A stretch of DNA of 64,000 bases, taken from Burkholderiaceae bacterium 16. Its GTDB lineage: Bacteria > Pseudomonadota > Gammaproteobacteria > Burkholderiales > Burkholderiaceae. The notes beneath the pieces are model-generated. The model was given only the letters and a program-made list of their open reading frames with translations, had not been told where the DNA came from and did no database searches. This document shows positions 46,132-53,697 of the stretch, piece after piece. The stretch spans positions 52,515-116,514 of the forward strand of contig JYOD01000104.1 of the NCBI GenBank assembly GCA_000955785.1, in the 5' to 3' direction. Numbering within the stretch: position 1 is the stretch's first letter; each line of letters opens with the position of its first letter. A program made the position numbers and the translations under genes.

Positions 46132-46441
46132 CGGCTCTGCCGCAAGCGCAGTTCGCCGGGGCACGAGCCCCTTCCGAACTGTCGCAAGGAAATTTCTGCG
46201 AGTGGCCATCGCGGCGGGCCGCCATCCATAAAAGTGGATATGCAAGCGCAGTTTGCTTCGTTGGTGGCGTGGCGAGCTTGTTCTATCGTGTCTCCGGTGC
46301 AAACAACGAGACGACAACGAGAAGACAACGCTGAGCTTGCCAGGGACATCGCCGGTCAACCTGCCGGCCGTGTTCCCGCGGGCTCCAGGCCCAACCGGAC
46401 CGCCCGGCGCATCGCCGCCGGTCCACCTCGCCAAATCAAGC
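46132..46441. other. Leader region of the oxidoreductase cluster
   Basis: 310 bases between the VOC gene and the first SfnB-like gene. It likely holds the cluster promoter: TTGGTG at 46261-46266 and TATCGT at 46284-46289 are 17 bases apart but are weak matches. An upstream in-frame TTG start (46253) for the next gene is open but gives a leader unlike the family. Confidence 0.4.
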
Positions 46442-47629
46442 ATGTCCACCTTCGGCCCGGATCTGACCGATCCCTTCGTCGCCCGCGCAGTGGTGCTGCG
46501 CGAGGCCTTCCATACCGATGCCGCGCAGCGCGACAAAGCCGGCGGCCGGCCCACCAGGCAGATTCGCCTGCTCAAGGAAAGCGGCCTGCTGGCGGCCGGC
46601 ATTCCGGCGGCTTACGGCGGCGGTGGCGCTTCGTGGCTGTCGCTGCTGCGGGTCGTGCGCGAGTTCGCGCGCACCGATGGCTCGCTGGCCCACCTCTTCG
46701 GCTACCACCACCTCCCCGTGCATACCGTGCTGGCGCGTGGCGCGCCGGAGCAGAAAGACCGGTTCCTGCGTGAGGCCGTGCAGCAACAATGGCTATGGAG
46801 CAATTCGGGCAATGCCCTGTCGAAGACCTCCGGCGCCCGGCGCGCGCCCGGCAACGATGGCTGGATAGTCACCGGCTTCCGGCCCTTCTCCAGCGGCACG
46901 CATGTGGCCGACGTGATCCAGGTCGCCTGGGAAAACGAACTCGGCCAGCGCCTGACGGGCATCGTGCCGGCGGAACGCGCCGGCATCGTGATCGAGGATG
47001 ACTGGGACGGCATCGGCCAGCGCCAGACCGGCAGCGGCACTGTCACCTTCAACGGCGTGCTGGTGCGCGACGACGAACTCCTGGGCCAGCCCGACGATCC
47101 GCTGACGCCCTTTGCCTCGCTGGTCACGCTGCTGCAGCAAAGCGTGCTGCTCAATGTGTTCGTCGGCACGGCGCAGGGAGCGCTGGACGAAGGCCGTGCC
47201 TATACCGCCACGCAGTCGCGTCCGTGGATCCACTCGGGCGTGGCGCGCCATGTCGACGACCCGTGGGTCCAGCGCAAGTACGGCGAACTCGCCATCCGCA
47301 CGCTGGCGGCCACGGAACTGGCCGACCGGGCCGCGCGCAGCCTTGACGCGATCTACCGCCATGGCCCGGCGCTGACGCCGGAGCAGCGTGGACGCGCGGC
47401 GATCGAACTGGCCACGGTCAACCTGTACGCGGGGGAAACCGGCCTGGCCGTTTCCAGCGAGATCTTCGAGGTCATGGGCGCGCGCTCGGCCACCAACGCC
47501 AACGGCTTCGACCGCTTCTGGCGCAACGTGCGCACGCATACGCTGCACAACCCGGCGGAATACAAGAAACGCACGGTGGGCACATGGCTGCTCACGGGCG
47601 AATTCCCCTCCCCTGCCGTGTACCGCTGA
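46442..47629 (+). CDS. SfnB/DszC-like flavin-dependent oxidoreductase (paralogue 1)
   Basis: Acyl-CoA-dehydrogenase-fold protein of 395 residues in the SfnB/DszC group, which uses reduced flavin and oxygen rather than acyl-CoA in known members acting on sulfones or dibenzothiophene. Landmarks: RLLKESGLLAAGIPAAYGGGG, DGSLAHLFGYHHL, FSSGTHVADVIQVAW, EDDWDGIGQRQTGSGTVTFNGV, a C-terminal helical bundle and RNVRTHTLHNPAEYKKR. ATG 46442 is used. It is highly similar to the protein at 48043, evidence of tandem duplication. Substrate unknown; the neighbours suggest organosulfur. Confidence 0.82.
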   Translation: MSTFGPDLTDPFVARAVVLREAFHTDAAQRDKAGGRPTRQIRLLKESGLLAAGIPAAYGGGGASWLSLLRVVREFARTDGSLAHLFGYHHLPVHTVLARGAPEQKDRFLREAVQQQWLWSNSGNALSKTSGARRAPGNDGWIVTGFRPFSSGTHVADVIQVAWENELGQRLTGIVPAERAGIVIEDDWDGIGQRQTGSGTVTFNGVLVRDDELLGQPDDPLTPFASLVTLLQQSVLLNVFVGTAQGALDEGRAYTATQSRPWIHSGVARHVDDPWVQRKYGELAIRTLAATELADRAARSLDAIYRHGPALTPEQRGRAAIELATVNLYAGETGLAVSSEIFEVMGARSATNANGFDRFWRNVRTHTLHNPAEYKKRTVGTWLLTGEFPSPAVYR

Positions 47630-47647
47630 CTTTACCGATCACCCGGT

Positions 47648-47673
47648 ATTCCATTGATTCATTCCATTGATTC
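47648..47673 (+). repeat. Perfect 13-bp tandem duplication before the DUF3088 gene
   Basis: ATTCCATTGATTC occurs twice head to tail, 3 bases before the ATG of the next gene. It occupies the place where a ribosome site would be expected and carries no good Shine-Dalgarno. Confidence 0.85.
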
Positions 47674-47675
47674 CC

Positions 47676-48020
47676 ATGAGCCGCGACCGACTGTTCCTGC
47701 TGCAACCCGGATTCACCGACCCCAAGCAACCCGGCGAACGCTACGTCTGCCCGCATTGCCTGGCCATTGAAGGCTTGCTGGCCTCGGACCCGGCGCTGGC
47801 CGGGCGTCTCGACATCACGCGAGTGCCCTTCGCGCGTCCGCGCCAGACGGTGATCGCCGTGCTCGGCGAGGCGCACCAGGGCCTGCCCGCGCTGGTCCTG
47901 GACGACGCCGCGCCGGCACCCGCCGATGCGCAAGCCCTGGGCGAGCTGCGCTTCGTCACCGACAGCCGCCGCATCCTCGAACTGCTGGCCGAACGCCACG
48001 GTTTTGCCAAGGTGCACTGA
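47676..48020 (+). CDS. DUF3088 family protein
   Basis: A 114-residue protein of the DUF3088 family: RDRLFLLQPGFTDPKQPGERYVCPHCLAIEGLL, with a thioredoxin-like CPHC motif (Cys-x-x-Cys, residues about 27-30) near the N-terminus and VTDSRRILELLAERH at the end. The C-x-x-C and length suggest a thioredoxin-fold redox protein. ATG 47676 is the likely start. It lies between the two SfnB-like paralogues (46-base gap before, 22 after). Confidence 0.75.
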   Translation: MSRDRLFLLQPGFTDPKQPGERYVCPHCLAIEGLLASDPALAGRLDITRVPFARPRQTVIAVLGEAHQGLPALVLDDAAPAPADAQALGELRFVTDSRRILELLAERHGFAKVH

Positions 48021-48042
48021 GCGCACCAACCGGAACGCCATC

Positions 48043-49290
48043 ATGACCGCTAACGTCGCTTACCTTCATGCGCTGGAAGATGCAGCGCCCGCGCTGTTCG
48101 AACCCGACACCGGCAACCCCTTCGTCGCGCGCGCCGTGGCACTGCGCGACGGCTTCGCCGAAGACGCCATCGCGCGCGACCAGGCCGGCGGGAAACCGCT
48201 GGCACAGATCCGCTTGCTCAAGGAGCACGGCCTGCTGGCGCTGCTGCTGCCGCGCGAGCATGGCGGCCAGGGCGAGTCCTGGTCGACCGTGCTGCGCATC
48301 ACTCGCCTGTTCGCGCAGGTGGATGGCTCGCTTGGCCATCTGTTCGGCTATCACTACAGCAGCCTGCTGAGCCCGCGCTTGCGCAATGCACCAGAGAAGG
48401 CGGCCAGCCTGTGGCGCCGGTCGATCGAGGGCAACTGGTTCTGGGGCAATACCGCCAACAGCTTTTCCAACAGCCTGTTTGGCCGGCGCGACGGGGAGTG
48501 GTTCGTGCTGGACGGCTACCGCCCCTTCACCTCCGGCTCGCATGTCGCCGACTTCCTGGCGATTGCCTGGGAGGATGCCGAAAGCGGCGAGCGCCGCTTC
48601 GCCGCGATTCCCGCGGACCGCGAAGGCATCGTGATCGAGGATGACTGGGACGGCATCGGCCAGCGCCAGACCGGCAGCGGCCACGTCACCTACCACGGCG
48701 TGCGCGTGCACCAGGACGAGGTGCTGGGCGAGCCCGTGCCGCTGAATCCCACCGGCGCGCCGCCCGAGCCCTACCGCACGGTTACGCCGCTGCAACAGCA
48801 AAGCGTATTGCTCAACGTGTTTATCGGCACGGCCCAGGGGGCGCTGCGCGCCGGGCGCGAATACACCGTGCACCAGTCGCGCCCGTGGGTCCACTCGGGC
48901 GTGGAGCGCCATGTCGACGATCCCTGGGTGCGGCGCCAGTACGGCGAACTCTGGGTCAGGACCCAGGCTGCCACCGCGCTGGCCGACCGCGCGCTGGCGG
49001 CGCTCGACGGCGTGCACGCGCGCGGGGAAAAGCTCACCGCCGAAGAACGCGGCGAAGCGGCTGTCGCCATCGCGGCAGCCAATGTGCTGGCCGGCGAAGT
49101 CGCTTTGCAGGTCTCCAGCGAGATCTTCGAAGTCACCGGCGCACGCTCGGCGGTGCGCAAGGTTGGCCTGGACCGCTTCTGGCGCAACGCCCGCATCCAC
49201 ACGCTGCACAACCCGTCGGAATACAAGACCCGCAATGTAGGCCGCTGGGTACTCGGCGAAGGCCATCCGGAACCGGGGACATTCCAATGA
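48043..49290 (+). CDS. SfnB/DszC-like flavin-dependent oxidoreductase (paralogue 2)
   Basis: A 415-residue protein of the same group as the one at 46442. Shared blocks include LGHLFGYHY, FTSGSHVADFLAIAWED, EDDWDGIGQRQTGSGHVTYHGV, SSEIFEVTGARSAVRKVGLDRFW and TLHNPSEYKTRNVG. It has a longer N-terminus and a Pro-rich insertion near residue 240. Its stop overlaps the next gene by 4 bases (ATGA), so it is translationally coupled to the first luciferase-family gene, fitting a shared supply of reduced flavin. No flavin reductase is adjacent. Confidence 0.83.
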   Translation: MTANVAYLHALEDAAPALFEPDTGNPFVARAVALRDGFAEDAIARDQAGGKPLAQIRLLKEHGLLALLLPREHGGQGESWSTVLRITRLFAQVDGSLGHLFGYHYSSLLSPRLRNAPEKAASLWRRSIEGNWFWGNTANSFSNSLFGRRDGEWFVLDGYRPFTSGSHVADFLAIAWEDAESGERRFAAIPADREGIVIEDDWDGIGQRQTGSGHVTYHGVRVHQDEVLGEPVPLNPTGAPPEPYRTVTPLQQQSVLLNVFIGTAQGALRAGREYTVHQSRPWVHSGVERHVDDPWVRRQYGELWVRTQAATALADRALAALDGVHARGEKLTAEERGEAAVAIAAANVLAGEVALQVSSEIFEVTGARSAVRKVGLDRFWRNARIHTLHNPSEYKTRNVGRWVLGEGHPEPGTFQ

Positions 49291-50636
49291 GCGCATCCCT
49301 TGCATCGCGCCGGCCCCGCCGGCTTCACCTCAACATCAACATCCTGCATTCGGGTTTCGTGCCGTCAGCCTGGCGGCTGCCCGAGAGCGACCCCGGCGCC
49401 TTCGCCGATGTGCGGCACTACATCCGCGTGGCGCAGATCGCCGAGGCCGGCAAGCTCGACGCGGTCTTCCTGGCGGATAACGCCGCCATCGTCGACCAGA
49501 TCCACTTCCGCCCGATCACCGCGCTGGAGCCGACCGTGCTGCTGGCGAGCATCGCGGCGGCGACCACGCATATCGGCCTGATCGGCACGGCGTCCACCAG
49601 CTACAACGAGCCCTATAACATCGCGCGGCGTTTCGCCACGCTGGACCACGTGAGCGCCGGGCGCGCCGGATGGAATGTGGTCACCACCGCCGACGCGCCC
49701 TCGGCGCGCAACTTCGGGCGCGACGCGGCGCCGGATCACGCGCAGCGCTATGCGCGCGCTTCCGAGTTCACCGCGGTCGTCAAGGCGCTGTGGGACAGCT
49801 GGGAGGACGATGCCTTCGTCGGCGACAAGACATCGGGCCGCTTCGTCGACCCAGGCAAGGTGCTGCCGATCGCGCACCATGGCGAGCATTTCTCGGTGCA
49901 AGGACCGCTCAACCTGCCGCGTTCGCCGCAAGGCCATCCGGTGGTGGTGCAGGCAGGCGGCTCCGCGGACGGCCGCGAGCTTGCGGCGCGCCACGCGGAA
50001 GCCGTGTTCTCGGCCTCGCAATCGTTCGAGGAGTCGCTGGCCTACGGGCGCGAGCTGAAATCGCGCGCGCAGGCGCTGGGGCGCGGACCCGATGCCGTGC
50101 AGGTGCTGGCGGGGCTGACCACCATCATCGGCGCAACGGAAGCACAGGCGCGCCGGCGGCGCGACGAACTGGTCGACCTGATCCCGTGGGACTACAGCCT
50201 GACGCGGCTGGCCGGCACGCTGGGCATTGCGCCGGACCGCCTCAAGCTCGACGAACGCCTGCCCGCCAGCCTCGCCCTGCCCGCCAATGGCAACCATACC
50301 TTCTTCAATGCCACGCTCGCGCTGGCGCGGCGCCAAGGCTATAGCGCGCGCGAACTGATCCGCGAGCTGGCGGGCGGCGGCGGGCACCGCGTGATCGTCG
50401 GCACGCCGGAGCAGATCGCCGACGACATCGAGCACTGGTTCCGGCACGGCGCGGCCGACGGCTTCAACCTGATGCCGGATGCATTGCCCGGCGGACTGCA
50501 GGATTTTGTCGACGGCGTGGTGCCGATCCTGCAGCGGCGCGGCATCTTCCGCACGGAGTACGAAGGCAGCACGCTGCGCGGGCATCTGGGCCTAGCACGG
50601 CCGCAAGGGCGGCAAAACGCCCGCGAGGCGGCCTGA
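49287..50636 (+). CDS. Luciferase-family FMN monooxygenase, NtaA/SnaA type (1)
   Basis: TIM-barrel FMNH2-dependent monooxygenase of 449 residues in the NtaA/SnaA/SoxA(DszA) branch. Motifs: LNINILHSGF, FLADNAAIVDQ, ASTSYNEPYNIARRFATLDHVSAGRAGWNVVTT (the DszA-type signature), QGHPVVVQAGGS and DGFNLMPDALPGGLQDFV. It is coupled to the preceding SfnB-like gene by a 4-base overlap. Substrate unknown; relatives oxidise nitrilotriacetate, EDTA, sulfones or pristinamycin intermediates. Confidence 0.87.
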   Translation: MSASLASRRPRRLHLNINILHSGFVPSAWRLPESDPGAFADVRHYIRVAQIAEAGKLDAVFLADNAAIVDQIHFRPITALEPTVLLASIAAATTHIGLIGTASTSYNEPYNIARRFATLDHVSAGRAGWNVVTTADAPSARNFGRDAAPDHAQRYARASEFTAVVKALWDSWEDDAFVGDKTSGRFVDPGKVLPIAHHGEHFSVQGPLNLPRSPQGHPVVVQAGGSADGRELAARHAEAVFSASQSFEESLAYGRELKSRAQALGRGPDAVQVLAGLTTIIGATEAQARRRRDELVDLIPWDYSLTRLAGTLGIAPDRLKLDERLPASLALPANGNHTFFNATLALARRQGYSARELIRELAGGGGHRVIVGTPEQIADDIEHWFRHGAADGFNLMPDALPGGLQDFVDGVVPILQRRGIFRTEYEGSTLRGHLGLARPQGRQNAREAA

Positions 50637-50675
50637 CACCGACATTGACATCAGCAAGACGCGAGACAATCCATC

Positions 50676-52049
50676 ATGGCTCAACGTAGCGGTTTCCTCA
50701 GCCTGGGTGCCTTCCTTTACCCCAGCGGCCACCATATCGCCGCCTGGCGCCATCCCGACGCCAAGGCCGACGCCGGCATCGACTTCAGGCATTACATGGC
50801 GCTGGCGCTGGCCGCCGAGGCGGCGAAGTTCGACCTGATCTTCCTGGCCGACGGCGTGGGCACGCGCGGCGACGATACCGAGTTCCTCAGCCGCACCGCC
50901 CACAGCTACCAGGCGCAGTTCGAACCCATCACCCTGCTATCGGCACTGGGCGCGGTGACGGAGCGCATCGGCCTGGTCGGCACGGCGTCGACGAGCTTCA
51001 ACGAGCCCTATCACGTGGCCCGCAAGTTCGCCTCGCTGGACCACATCTCCGGCGGCCGCGCGGGCTGGAACCTGGTTACATCATCGAGCGAGCACGAAGC
51101 GCGCAACTTCAACCGCGACCACCACCTGGCGCATGCCGAGCGCTACGAGCGAGCCGCCGAATTTGCCGACGTGGTCACCGGCCTGTGGAACAGCTGGGAA
51201 GACGACGCCTTCCTGCGCGACAAGGCCAGCGGGCGCTACTACGATCCGGCCCGGCGCCATGTGCTGCGCCACAAGGGCAAGCATTTCTCGGTGCAGGGGC
51301 CGCTTAACGTTTCGCGGACGCCGCAGGGCCACCCGGTCGTGGTGCAGGCTGGCTCATCGGAAGCCGGCAAGGAGCTGGCGGCCCGCACCGGTGAGGCTGT
51401 GTTCACGGCGCAGCAGACCGTGGAGGACGCGGTGGCGTTCTATGCCGACGTCAAGGGGCGGCTAGCCAGATACGGCCGCGAACCGGACGATCTCAAGATC
51501 CTGCCCGGCGTGTTCCCGGTCGTGGCGGAAAGCGAGAGCGAAGCCCGGGAGAAATTCGAGCAACTGCAATCGCTGATCGACCCCGTGGTCGGGCTGGCGC
51601 TGGTATCGGGCCTGAGCGGCGGCTTCGACCTGTCCGGCTATCCGCTCGACGGGCCGATTCCCGAACTGCCCGAGACCAACGCCAGCAAGAGCCGCCAGCG
51701 CCTGGTGATCGATCTCGCACGGCGCGAGAACCTGACCATCCGCCAGCTCTACCAGCGCGTGGCCGGCGCGCGCGGCCACTGGCAACTGGTCGGCACGCCC
51801 GTTCAGATCGCGGACCAGCTCGAAGAGCGCTTCCGGAAATTCGGCGCCGATGGCTACAACATCATGTCGCCGGTATTGCCGGGCGGGCTCACCGATTTCA
51901 TCGCACTGGTGCTGCCGGAATTGCGCCGCCGCGGCCTGTTCCGTACCGAGTACTCGGGCAGCACGCTGCGCGAACACCTGGGCCTCAAGCGCCCCGCGCA
52001 TCCCGCAGCCTCCTCACCCGCCACATCCACCATTGCCGCTGCCGCATGA
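50676..52049 (+). CDS. Luciferase-family FMN monooxygenase, NtaA/SnaA type (2)
   Basis: A 457-residue paralogue of the gene before it. Shared blocks: LGAFLYPSGHHIAAWRHP, FLADGVGTR, ASTSFNEPYHVARKFASLDHISGGRAGWNLVTS, QGHPVVVQAGSS and DGYNIMSPVLPGGLTDFI. The end is an Ala/Ser-rich tail. The last 4 bases overlap the FAD oxidoreductase start (52046-52049). As in two-component systems, it needs FMNH2 from a reductase not seen here. Confidence 0.87.
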   Translation: MAQRSGFLSLGAFLYPSGHHIAAWRHPDAKADAGIDFRHYMALALAAEAAKFDLIFLADGVGTRGDDTEFLSRTAHSYQAQFEPITLLSALGAVTERIGLVGTASTSFNEPYHVARKFASLDHISGGRAGWNLVTSSSEHEARNFNRDHHLAHAERYERAAEFADVVTGLWNSWEDDAFLRDKASGRYYDPARRHVLRHKGKHFSVQGPLNVSRTPQGHPVVVQAGSSEAGKELAARTGEAVFTAQQTVEDAVAFYADVKGRLARYGREPDDLKILPGVFPVVAESESEAREKFEQLQSLIDPVVGLALVSGLSGGFDLSGYPLDGPIPELPETNASKSRQRLVIDLARRENLTIRQLYQRVAGARGHWQLVGTPVQIADQLEERFRKFGADGYNIMSPVLPGGLTDFIALVLPELRRRGLFRTEYSGSTLREHLGLKRPAHPAASSPATSTIAAAA

Positions 52050-53518
52050 CCACTACGTCCTCCCTCCCCGCATCCGATCCGGATTTCCTCGCGCGTGAAA
52101 CGCTGCGCCTGCTCGGACCCGCACCCGACAACTGGGTGCCCGGCCATGCAGGCATCGACCACAATGTAGCCATCGTCGGCGGCGGCCAGAGTGGCAGCGC
52201 TTATGCCTTCGCGCTGCGCCGCGCGGGCATCGGCCATGTCACCATGCTCGATGCCGCGCCCGACGGCACGCTGGCCGGCGTCTGGCGCACGCGCGCCCGC
52301 ATGCAGAAGCTGCGCACGCCCAAGAACCTGGTCGGGCCTGAACTCGGGCTGCCTGCGCTGGGTTTCCAGGCATGGTACGAAGCGCGCCACGGCGCCGAAG
52401 CCTATGCCGGCATCGACCGCATTCCGCGTCTTGCCTGGGCCGACTATCTCGACTGGTACCGCGGCTTTCTTGGCGTGCAAGTGCGTTACGGCACGCGGGT
52501 TGTGCATATCGAGCCTGTCACCGGCGGCCCGGTGGCTCACTTCCGGCTGCACCTGGAAACGGACGGAGCGCCGCGCATCGAAACCGCGCGCAAGGTCGTC
52601 CTGGCCAATGGCGTGGCGGGCAACGGCGCCCCGTTCGTACCGGCCGTGTTATTGCGAGCCGTAGCTGCGGGGCTAGCGGCGCACACCGCCGATGCCATCG
52701 ACTTCGATGCACTGCGCGGCAAGACCGTCGCGGTGCTGGGCGCTGCCGCCTCGGCCTTCGACGCCGCCGCCGTGGCGCTGGAGTCCGGCGCCGCTGCGGT
52801 ACACATGTTTGCGCGCCGCGACCATATCGCCGCCACGCCGGTATCGCGCGTGCGCGCCTATCCCGGTCTCTACGACAACTACCACGCCCTGCCCGACGCC
52901 ACGCGCTGGGAGCAGGCCATCCGCTACCGCCGCGCCGGCTCCACGCCACCGGCCGATTCGGTGGAGCGGGTGCTCAGGTTCCCGCAGTTCCGTTTGCACC
53001 TGAGCACATCGCTGTCTTCCGCCGAGGTGGAGTCCGGCCGCATTGTCGCGCAGGCCCGCGGCGAAACCCTGCGCTTCGATTTTGCGATCGCGGGCACCGG
53101 CTATGTGGTCGATCCGTCAGCGCGTCCGGAACTCGCCGATATCGCTTCGCACATCCTGCGCTGGCGCGACCGCTACCAGCCGCCGGCCGATGCTCGCGAC
53201 GACGAACTGGCCGCCTCGCCCTACCTCGGCAGCGGACTCGAGTACCTGGAAAAGACGCCAGGTGCCACGCCGTGGCTGCGCGACATCCACGTGCACAACC
53301 CGGCTGGCTTTGCCAGCGTCGGGGTACCGTTGGGCGACGTGCCCAGCATGCGCCGCGATATCCCGGCCTCGGTCGCGCGTATCAGCCGGGACCTGCTGCT
53401 GGCTGATCTGGCGCTGCACGAGCAGAGGATCCGCGGGGATGTGCCGGCGGATTTTGGCGCGGAGCTTTATGCGGGTGCGCTGTGGAAGCCTGCGAATACA
53501 GCGCTCGCAGCCGCGTGA
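52046..53518 (+). CDS. FAD/NAD(P)-binding monooxygenase-like oxidoreductase
   Basis: A 490-residue flavoprotein. The N-terminal FAD Rossmann motif is NVAIVGGGQSGSAYAFAL (G-x-G-x-x-G, residues about 41-55). A second dinucleotide site (about 225) reads VAVLGAAASAFDAA, where the usual G-x-G-x-x-G/A has lost two glycines, so NAD(P)H binding may be weak or absent. Late ATG-type motif FAIAGTGYVVDP is present. It resembles flavin monooxygenases and SidA/lysine hydroxylase-like proteins. It is coupled to the preceding gene, so it is part of the same pathway and could oxidise the product of the luciferase-family enzymes. Confidence 0.78.
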   Translation: MTTTSSLPASDPDFLARETLRLLGPAPDNWVPGHAGIDHNVAIVGGGQSGSAYAFALRRAGIGHVTMLDAAPDGTLAGVWRTRARMQKLRTPKNLVGPELGLPALGFQAWYEARHGAEAYAGIDRIPRLAWADYLDWYRGFLGVQVRYGTRVVHIEPVTGGPVAHFRLHLETDGAPRIETARKVVLANGVAGNGAPFVPAVLLRAVAAGLAAHTADAIDFDALRGKTVAVLGAAASAFDAAAVALESGAAAVHMFARRDHIAATPVSRVRAYPGLYDNYHALPDATRWEQAIRYRRAGSTPPADSVERVLRFPQFRLHLSTSLSSAEVESGRIVAQARGETLRFDFAIAGTGYVVDPSARPELADIASHILRWRDRYQPPADARDDELAASPYLGSGLEYLEKTPGATPWLRDIHVHNPAGFASVGVPLGDVPSMRRDIPASVARISRDLLLADLALHEQRIRGDVPADFGAELYAGALWKPANTALAAA

Positions 53519-53612
53519 GGCGACTGATGGAGAGGACCCGCTTTTCAGAACGTCGGCAAGATCGCATCAACGCAGGATGCTGCCGGCCGCGTCGCCTCCC
53601 TCCGCGTGCCCC

Positions 53613-53647
53613 CCAAAAAAAGAAAACCCGCAGCGCCAGGCTGCGGG
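53613..53647 (-). terminator. Rho-independent terminator of aceB
   Basis: On the minus strand CCCGCAGC, a 5-base loop, GCTGCGGG, then TTTT-C-TTTTTTT. It lies 51 bases beyond the aceB stop. Confidence 0.9.
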
Positions 53648-53697
53648 TATCTTAACGCCGAGTCAAAAACCCCGGCCAGTCTACTGCAACGGCCCGT

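Noticed and set aside
46442..49290. The two acyl-CoA-dehydrogenase-fold proteins as beta-oxidation enzymes
   Set aside because: Their sequence blocks and neighbours (luciferase-family monooxygenases) fit the SfnB/DszC flavin oxygenase group, and no other beta-oxidation gene is nearby.
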